The notes beneath the pieces are model-generated. The model ran no database searches, had not been told where the DNA came from, and worked only from the letters and a program-made list of their open reading frames with translations. A stretch of 11,080 nt of DNA from the NCBI GenBank assembly GCA_002305725.1, contig DBQM01000026.1, forward strand, positions 3,453-14,532, given 5' to 3'. Source of the DNA: Ruminococcus sp. UBA1394 (lineage in GTDB: Bacteria > Bacillota > Clostridia > Oscillospirales > Ruminococcaceae). The position numbers and the translations under genes are program-made. Position 1 is the stretch's first letter. Every line of letters starts with the position of its first letter. Below are positions 6,259 through 11,080 of the stretch, piece after piece.

Positions 6259-9048
6259 TTATACTTCGTATTCAACGTAAATTCCGGCTGGAAATTCATC
6301 AGTCATTGCAAGAAGATACTGCTGAAGCAGAACTGCATCGGATACATTTACCTTACCGTCGCTGTTAATATCCGATGCCGCAAAGGTTCTTGCATCAGGC
6401 TCTGTGTCGCTTAAAATCAGACGCTTCATAAGTGCAAGGTCAAACACATCTATATTGCCGCTGAAATCCAGATCGCCGGCGAGTGTTTTATTTTTCTCAG
6501 CTGTTATATCCTCACGTTCGGTGTAAATCTCAGAAGGTGCTTCCGCTTCACTGCTGTAAATACGGATAAAATCAAACGAGCCGTTAAATTCGCTTTTGCC
6601 GTTGTTGTCCGCACCCAGACGGTAAGCAGCGCTATTGTCCGAAAGTGTAACAGAATCTGCGATATCCTCCGGATTTATGGTAACCGTTCCTGCTGCGGCA
6701 GTTTCACCATTAATATCAAGTCTGCCTGTATCTCCGTCCAGAACTACACGCAGTATTGTCCATGTACCAGGTTCAGTAACCTCAGATGATGTGAGTCTTT
6801 CGGTTTTTGTACCATTGCAGAAAATAACTTCGGGTTTATCCTCATCATTGGCTGCGATAATTTTCAGATACGATTCGTCATTTCCCAGATAGAGCAGGAC
6901 CTGACCGCTTTCAGTGCTTCTTGAAAGGAAAGAGAACTGCAGGTCAAGATTCTCTGTGTAAAGCAGACCTCTGTCAAGCTGAGCATAATCGCCGTTTCCG
7001 TCAAAGGTCAGTACTCCCTTTGCGCTGGTACGGTTTGCTTCCCACAGGGGATTTCCGCTTGTTGTGCCATAAGTTGAGGTGTATCTGTCTGTAAAGACTG
7101 CACTGCTGTTACTGTCAAAATCATAGGCATACAAAAGCTTGTCGGTATAGGGGAGTGCGTCTACATAACTCTGTGAGCTGACCCAGCCGTAAGCCGTACC
7201 CTTTGTGACAGTTTTTCCGCCGTCGTCGTAGTAGTCGCCGTCAACAGTTCCCTGTCCGGAAATACTGCCGTTTGACATACAGAATGCCATACCTTTTGCG
7301 CAGGCGTCATCCTTCATGGTATAATCGCCGTAAACGCATGCACTTTCAATAACTCTGGCATTTCCGCTGATATTGGCTCTTCCCATAACAAGCGCATAGT
7401 CGTCAACACGGGCTTTTCCGGAAACTACAGCGTTTTCCGCAACAATAGCATAACCGGCAACTACCGCATTTCCCGATACGCTTGCGCTGTCCTGAACAAC
7501 GGCATTGTCCAGAATCTTAGCATTTCCCGTAACTTTTGCACTTCCAAGAACCTTGGCGTCCGGTGCAATGTAAACGCTGTCATCAACCGTTGCATTGTCT
7601 GAAACAAGACCTCCGCCGTTGGAGTGATTGTGGTAGGATTCCCACCAGTTGGAGCCTGTTGAAACAGTGCGTGTCTGCGGTGTGGCATTTACTATTGTTA
7701 CGGAATAGGGATACTGCTGTTTATCGGTAAACGGATAATTGCTTTCGGCAAATTCTGAATCCGGACCGTATGGCAGACCCGTTTTTGTAACAGTATCAAG
7801 GTCAGGCGTTGCAATGACTGAAATATAGGCTTCGGAAAGATTTGATTCTGCCGGTACGGAACAGGTGTCACCGTCAGAGAAAAGTTCAGAATATTTGCAT
7901 GAACCGTCGCTCAGGCGCTGAACGATACATGCACGCCAGTCTGCTCCGTTGATATTGGTCAGACCGTTGAGGGTTACTGTGATTGTACTGCCTGTTACAT
8001 TAAGCGGAATGATATTAAGACCTGCGTGCTGGGGAGCACGTTCTGTAGGTACTTCGAATGTATTTTCCGTTCCGGCAACAGGCTCAGGCATAGTATATAT
8101 CTGCTGCCAGTTCCAGCTGCCCTGATTCAGCAGTTCATTAAGTCTTGCACGGTAAGCGTCACCGTTTTTGAAGTCAAGTGCAGCAATGTGCTTTGCGTAA
8201 TTTCCAAGAGTATCTTTCAGATCAGCCTCCGCAAGCCGTTCCACCATGTCCAGAGGATACTCGTCAGTCTGACCCTCCTGGAGCATCTTCTTTACAAAAT
8301 CAGAGCCGTAACCGGGGAGATTGTCCGGGTTCTCAGTCAGATACTGGAGAAAAGGCCATGCGGCATAATAGTCACGTCCGCAGGGGAAAGTCAGACTTGA
8401 ATTTTTCAGATATGTTTCAAAAAAGTCCGTTCCGTGACCGGTTTCGTCAGTTGAATAGTCGCTGTAGAGATACTGCTCTCTGAACCAGTTTCCCATTGCC
8501 TCCCACCATGCATATGAGTACTTGTTTTCGTTCCAGCCCAGCTGATGCGCTGTTACAACGTGTCCGAACTCGTGGGGAAGAACCCATGAGGGCGGATTAT
8601 ACTGCATGGAATCCACACAGCAGAACATATAGGCATAACCGCCGGAATCATAGGACATATATGCCCAGTCATCCTCCATATCGCTGAGACCGGTTCCGGA
8701 AATGTAGATGTTGGTTTTGTAGTTGTTCCCGTCACGAAGTGATAGATTGACCGACTGAGAGGGTGCAGCCATTCCGAGGTCATTCATGTAGACGTCCCAG
8801 CAGGCCTCCAGATTTTTTGCGTTGCCGGCAAGAAAATCTGATGTAACTCTTGAGGAATCGCCGCTGTTGCCCCAGATAAACTGGAAATGTTCGGACTCAT
8901 AGTAATTATAGCCGCTTCCGTAATTGTAGAACGGGTCACGGACGAGGTACTGTTCTTCTGCTGAGACAGTAAAATCTGCCGGCAGCATGACAGCGGAACA
9001 TGAAATTACGGTAAACAGGGATATTAACCTTTTAATATGTTTATTCAT
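6259..9048 (-). CDS. Secreted dockerin protein: putative gluzincin-like peptidase, hexapeptide beta-helix and LamG-like domains
   Basis: This 929-residue exported protein starts with a signal peptide (residues 1-30, cleavage likely after VSA). Residues about 45-310 resemble DUF6055-type putative metallopeptidases: HEFGH at 159-163 and Glu183 in WWEAMGNWF, exactly 20 residues after the second His, the spacing of the third zinc ligand in thermolysin. A beta-rich region follows (about 315-455). Residues 485-586 form 17 uninterrupted six-residue repeats of the left-handed beta-helix type. Residues about 645-835 look like a LamG/concanavalin-like domain (FDGNGDYAQLDRGLL at its start, FNGSFDFIRIYSSE at its end). 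The dockerin is at about 857-922 (DLDFSGNIDVFDLALMKR, DINSDGKVNVSDAVLLQQYLL). It should be carried on a cellulosome scaffold; the substrate is unknown. AAAGGAG lies 7 bases before the ATG. Peptidase activity is inferred from the motif only. Confidence 0.87.
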   Translation of the reverse strand: MNKHIKRLISLFTVISCSAVMLPADFTVSAEEQYLVRDPFYNYGSGYNYYESEHFQFIWGNSGDSSRVTSDFLAGNAKNLEACWDVYMNDLGMAAPSQSVNLSLRDGNNYKTNIYISGTGLSDMEDDWAYMSYDSGGYAYMFCCVDSMQYNPPSWVLPHEFGHVVTAHQLGWNENKYSYAWWEAMGNWFREQYLYSDYSTDETGHGTDFFETYLKNSSLTFPCGRDYYAAWPFLQYLTENPDNLPGYGSDFVKKMLQEGQTDEYPLDMVERLAEADLKDTLGNYAKHIAALDFKNGDAYRARLNELLNQGSWNWQQIYTMPEPVAGTENTFEVPTERAPQHAGLNIIPLNVTGSTITVTLNGLTNINGADWRACIVQRLSDGSCKYSELFSDGDTCSVPAESNLSEAYISVIATPDLDTVTKTGLPYGPDSEFAESNYPFTDKQQYPYSVTIVNATPQTRTVSTGSNWWESYHNHSNGGGLVSDNATVDDSVYIAPDAKVLGSAKVTGNAKILDNAVVQDSASVSGNAVVAGYAIVAENAVVSGKARVDDYALVMGRANISGNARVIESACVYGDYTMKDDACAKGMAFCMSNGSISGQGTVDGDYYDDGGKTVTKGTAYGWVSSQSYVDALPYTDKLLYAYDFDSNSSAVFTDRYTSTYGTTSGNPLWEANRTSAKGVLTFDGNGDYAQLDRGLLYTENLDLQFSFLSRSTESGQVLLYLGNDESYLKIIAANDEDKPEVIFCNGTKTERLTSSEVTEPGTWTILRVVLDGDTGRLDINGETAAAGTVTINPEDIADSVTLSDNSAAYRLGADNNGKSEFNGSFDFIRIYSSEAEAPSEIYTEREDITAEKNKTLAGDLDFSGNIDVFDLALMKRLILSDTEPDARTFAASDINSDGKVNVSDAVLLQQYLLAMTDEFPAGIYVEYEV
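7291..7596 (-). repeat. 17 tandem hexapeptide repeats within the dockerin peptidase gene
   Basis: Residues 485-586 divide exactly into 17 units of six, from NATVDD to DACAKG. The pattern is (N/S/D)-A-x-(V/I)-x-(G/D), for example DAKVLG, SAKVTG, NAKILD, SASVSG, NAVVAG and NARVIE. This periodicity is that of left-handed parallel beta-helices. The DNA copies have diverged, so the repeat is clear only at protein level. Confidence 0.85.
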
Positions 9049-9066
9049 GGTATTACTCCTTTATTT

Positions 9067-9072
9067 ATTATA
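9067..9072 (-). promoter_or_regulatory. Probable -10 element of the dockerin peptidase gene
   Basis: A perfect TATAAT on the minus strand lies 18 bases before the start codon and just downstream of the terminator of the preceding gene, which makes it the natural promoter position. No good -35 hexamer is visible, so an activator or an alternative sigma factor may be needed. Confidence 0.4.
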
Positions 9073-9105
9073 TCTTTACAGAACATTCTGAACTGACTGA
9101 AGATG

Positions 9106-9144
9106 AAAAAATCTCCTGCATGACAGTATGAACTGCCATGCAGG
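9106..9144 (-). terminator. Intrinsic terminator of the split dockerin metalloprotease gene
   Basis: On the minus strand, CCTGCATG and CATGCAGG pair in an 8-bp stem, continued after one mismatch by CAGT/ACTG around a four-base loop. AGA and six T residues follow. It lies 9 bases past the stop codon at 9154. Confidence 0.85.
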
Positions 9145-9153
9145 GAAACTTTA

Positions 9154-10203
9154 TTATTCAATCAACATACGCCTCATAAGAGATAAGTCGTAAACATTTA
9201 TTATATCATCTTTGTACAAGTCTGCAGCTTTCCAGTCAGTTAAATCACCGATGCCAAGAAGCCATTTCTGCAGCATTACAATATCAGAAATGTTGAATTT
9301 ACCATCAGCATTTACATCTCCGGATATGTCAGTAACAACAGGAGTTTCTGTTGTTGTAACAGGAACGGAAGTAGTTGTTACAGTAGTTGTTGTAGTAGTT
9401 GTGACTGTTGTAATCTGAGTAGTTACAGGAGTTGTGGCAATCTGGGATTTACCGCTTCCAACAGCTGAGAACAATATACCGGTCGGGTCTTTATCAACCA
9501 TGTCGTTTGCTTCATCGCTCCACTGAGCGTAATAATAAACCTGGATCTGAATCTGTGTTGTATATTCATCTTCCGGTATATCAACTGTAAATGTACTGAT
9601 ACCCTCCGGTCCGAGACTTTCCGGCATAGACCAGTTATCCTGTATCCATGTCTGAGAATTATTGTCCCAGTATCCATAGATTCCGCTGAGTCCTGCGTAT
9701 GGAAGTCCCTGTGCCTGAATTGTTACATGAGCAGCACCGTTTGTATCGATAAGCCAGTAATTGTTTTCACTGTCGTATGTAACGGACAAAACAGATTCAT
9801 TTTCGCCGGTGCTGACAGGCTTAGTGGTTGTTGAAATGGCAGTAGTTATTGTTGTAGTAGTTGTTGTAGTAGTTGTTGTGGTAGTTGTTACAGTAGTTGT
9901 TGCCGGAGTTGTTACAGGCGGTGTTACTTCAGAAAGGTCAAATCTGCCTGATTCCTCCTTGAGTTTCGACCATGCATATCTTGTAAACCATTTGTCAAAA
10001 TCATTAATTACAGAAGATGAGCCAGCCATCATTATAGATGTACCGTCGCCGGGAAAGCCGTTTGGCGGAGGACCGTCTGATGCACCGTTATCGCCGTAAT
10101 AATCCGGGAAACCAAAGCCGTGACCCATTTCGTGAAGCAGAATATGGCTGCTCGTCGTTCCGTTAATAAGTCCCAGTACAGAGTTATCCGAGAGTATCTG
10201 TCC
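9154..10203 (-). CDS. C-terminal fragment of the split protease: zinc motif, Thr-rich linkers, beta-rich module, dockerin
   Basis: This is the frame downstream of the TAA. It holds the HEMGH zinc motif (its Met codon at 10128 is the first possible start and would cut the motif in half) and the FDKWFTRYAWSKL segment. A linker of mostly Thr follows, then an unassigned beta-rich module (about 9460-9790; YWLIDTNGAAHVTIQAQGLP and IYGYWDNNSQTWIQDNWSMP), possibly a carbohydrate-binding unit. A second Thr-rich linker precedes the dockerin (GDVNADGKFNISDIVMLQKW, then ADLYKDDIINVYDLSLMRRM). No ribosome binding site precedes a usable start, so independent translation is unlikely. The conserved reading suggests the interruption is recent or an artefact. 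Confidence 0.6.
   Translation of the reverse strand, partial: GQILSDNSVLGLINGTTSSHILLHEMGHGFGFPDYYGDNGASDGPPPNGFPGDGTSIMMAGSSSVINDFDKWFTRYAWSKLKEESGRFDLSEVTPPVTTPATTTVTTTTTTTTTTTTTITTAISTTTKPVSTGENESVLSVTYDSENNYWLIDTNGAAHVTIQAQGLPYAGLSGIYGYWDNNSQTWIQDNWSMPESLGPEGISTFTVDIPEDEYTTQIQIQVYYYAQWSDEANDMVDKDPTGILFSAVGSGKSQIATTPVTTQITTVTTTTTTTVTTTSVPVTTTETPVVTDISGDVNADGKFNISDIVMLQKWLLGIGDLTDWKAADLYKDDIINVYDLSLMRRMLIE
9325..9437 (-). repeat. Thr-rich linker 2 before the dockerin
   Basis: A second stretch of Thr codons with scattered Val and Pro (TTPVTTQITTV onward to ETPVVTD) joins the beta-rich module to the dockerin. Its DNA resembles linker 1, so slippage or recombination between the two could delete the module between them. 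Confidence 0.7.
9826..9928 (-). repeat. Thr-rich linker 1, degenerate ACA/ACT triplet repeat
   Basis: The minus strand is a run of ACA/ACT/ACC codons giving a mostly Thr linker with a block of 13 consecutive Thr between the protease region and the beta-rich module. Such linkers are typical of Ruminococcus cellulosomal proteins and are often glycosylated. The triplet repeat is a likely site of length variation. Confidence 0.75.
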
Positions 10204-10896
10204 TTAGTGGTAGCCATATCCGCCCATATCTATCATACCAGTAATGCCGTGCAGATACATATCATAGCGGTTGTCGTAGCTGCCGTTATAGCTCCAGTTT
10301 TTATCTGCCCAGTGAACATATCTTGAAAGATCAGTAGGTTCAGCTGGCTGGATAGCAGGTACGCTGGTATCACCCATACCACTTGAGATCATATCATCAC
10401 GAAGCCAGGAATTGGTGGTGTCAGTGTAAACAACCTCGTCGGGCTGGCGGTCTTCTATACAGCTCTCATCAAGTACCGCATACCCCACTACCTTGACGTT
10501 TACGTGCTCAAACGGCCACTCGTCATAGCCAACAAGGCAATCAGTCCACTTGTTCACAGCGTCCTCCAGCATCTGTGGGAGCTTTTGCCTCTGCTCAAGG
10601 GTTATCTTTTCGTATGACTGCCAGATAAGTATATATTGCAGAGTTCCGTTTCCGGCAACTATCTGGTCGTATATAGTTGACCAGTCTCTCATTGAACCTT
10701 CACTTTCAATGCGGTTGGTCCATATCCAGTCCGCAGCCTCCCGGTAATCAGACGGCATATCTGAAAGTGTGGTTTCAGACGAAGCGTATGCTGTTAAATC
10801 AGCGGTTTCAATGGAAATTTCAGGTTTTGAAAATAATGTGCCGAAGCAAAGCAGTGCTGCCATACCTGCGGCAAGTCTTTTCTTGAATTTGCTCAT
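10204..10896 (-). CDS. N-terminal fragment of the split dockerin metalloprotease
   Basis: This is the part translated as written: 230 residues ending in GGYGYH before TAA. A signal peptide occupies about residues 1-38 (MSKFKKRLAAGMAALLCFGTLF, cleavage perhaps after AYA). The remainder (DYREAADWIWTNRIESEG, the YDEWPFEHVNVKVVGYAV stretch and HWADKNWSYNGSYDNRYDMYLHGITGMIDMGGYGYH) is the start of a protease domain without its zinc site. The ATG has AAGGGGG as ribosome binding site 7 bases upstream and a good promoter at 10931-10959. On its own it should be an inactive secreted fragment. Confidence 0.75.
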   Translation of the reverse strand: MSKFKKRLAAGMAALLCFGTLFSKPEISIETADLTAYASSETTLSDMPSDYREAADWIWTNRIESEGSMRDWSTIYDQIVAGNGTLQYILIWQSYEKITLEQRQKLPQMLEDAVNKWTDCLVGYDEWPFEHVNVKVVGYAVLDESCIEDRQPDEVVYTDTTNSWLRDDMISSGMGDTSVPAIQPAEPTDLSRYVHWADKNWSYNGSYDNRYDMYLHGITGMIDMGGYGYH

Positions 10897-10930
10897 TTTT
10901 TATCCCCCTTAATTAAATATTATTAGTTAT

Positions 10931-10959
10931 ATTGTATAATGCAATAAACTGAATTTCAA
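10931..10959 (-). promoter_or_regulatory. Sigma-A promoter of the split dockerin metalloprotease gene
   Basis: Minus-strand TTGAAA (10954-10959) and TACAAT (10931-10936), each 5/6 to consensus, are separated by 17 bases. RNA would start near 10924, about 28 bases before the ATG at 10896. Confidence 0.7.
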
Positions 10960-10963
10960 TGAC

Positions 10964-10975
10964 TTATCCGGATAA
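10964..10975. promoter_or_regulatory. Palindrome next to the -35 element
   Basis: TTATCCGGATAA is a perfect 12-bp palindrome that ends 4 bases upstream of the -35 hexamer on the minus strand, a position suited to an activator. I cannot assign it to a known regulator. The remaining 100 bases to the window edge are AT-rich and show only a weak inverted repeat, AATTATG-9-CATAATT (11018-11040). Confidence 0.35.
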
Positions 10976-11080
10976 AATTATGACATATCACGCAATACAC
11001 ACCGAAAATCAGCGGAAAATTATGGCAATATCGCATAATTATTGTCGTATAGATGCGCAGTCAGATTTTTCGTCAGATTG

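Larger units (their letters stand above)
9154..10896 (-). pseudogene. Secreted dockerin-bearing metzincin-like protease gene split by an in-frame TAA
   Basis: Read through one TAA codon (10204-10206), this is a continuous frame of about 580 codons. Its order is signal peptide, N-terminal domain, protease core, Thr-rich linker, beta-rich module, second Thr-rich linker and dockerin. After the stop the same frame continues as GQILSDNSVLGLINGTTSS and reaches HEMGHGFGFPDYYG at joint residues 255-268. HExxHxxGxPD with Asp as likely third zinc ligand is the pattern of snapalysin-like (M7) and M6-like peptidases, and SIMM about 25 residues on could be the Met-turn. The second half has no start codon of its own before the Met inside HEMGH. 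No frameshift is needed to join the halves, so a point nonsense mutation or a single-base sequencing error is the simplest cause. TAA ends normal genes nearby, so it is not reassigned. Confidence 0.8.

Noticed and set aside
7291..7596. Hexapeptide acyltransferase activity
   Set aside because: Hexapeptide repeats alone give the helix fold; no acyltransferase catalytic His loop or CoA-site features are visible, and the protein is secreted with a dockerin.
9761..10099. Val-rich open frame on the plus strand across the Thr linker
   Set aside because: It is the antisense of ACA/ACT Thr codons, which read as GTT/GTA Val on the other strand; there is no ribosome binding site and the minus strand carries a clear modular protein.
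10090..10128. Second protease fragment as an independent gene starting at 10128
   Set aside because: That Met is inside HEMGH, so the product would lack the first zinc ligand and catalytic Glu, and no ribosome binding site precedes it.
1..11080. tRNA, rRNA, CRISPR array, transposase or phage genes
   Set aside because: No clover-leaf-like sequence, ribosomal motif, regularly spaced direct DNA repeats, or recombinase/transposase motifs were seen on either strand.

Overview
The window looks like a chromosomal segment from a cellulosome-producing, fibre-degrading Ruminococcus (R. flavefaciens / R. albus / R. champanellensis type). The evidence is three dockerin modules of the Ruminococcus kind on secreted proteins, Thr-rich linkers, a GH30_8 glucuronoxylanase, Gram-positive signal peptides, strong GGAGG-type ribosome binding sites and an AT-rich low-GC style. 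The genus assignment is inference from these features; no database search was possible.

Layout. (1) Positions 2-1342 (+): the 3' part of a secreted GH30_8 glucuronoxylanase with a CBM22 and a dockerin, ending at a hairpin shared with the convergent gene. (2) Positions 1512-5948, all on the minus strand: a regulatory island with a LytTR-type regulator whose receiver domain has lost its key residues, a lipoprotein plus small two-helix membrane protein operon, and an ECF-like sigma factor fused through a transmembrane helix to a large outside domain. That outside domain is recognisably related to the neighbouring lipoprotein. The lipoprotein promoter carries a 14/15 match to the Bacillus 7-1-7 Fur box, and the sigma gene has a perfect TTGACA-17-TATAAT promoter. 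(3) Positions 6259-9048 (-): a 929-residue secreted dockerin protein with a gluzincin-like putative peptidase domain (HEFGH, with Glu exactly 20 residues after the second His), 17 uninterrupted six-residue repeats of left-handed beta-helix type, a LamG-like domain and a dockerin. (4) Positions 9154-10896 (-): a second secreted dockerin-bearing putative metalloprotease (HEMGHGFGFPD), split by an in-frame TAA 24 codons before its zinc-binding motif, so as written it cannot yield an active enzyme.

How it fits together. Two outward-facing blocks of cellulosomal proteins flank a sensory/regulatory island. A plausible but unproven reading is that the membrane-tethered sigma factor and its free lipoprotein paralogue sense the same extracellular or envelope signal, with the small membrane protein as a partner, and tune surface or cellulosome genes. 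The most interesting items are the sigma/lipoprotein paralogy, the Fur-like operator, the degenerate LytTR regulator and the nonsense-split protease.
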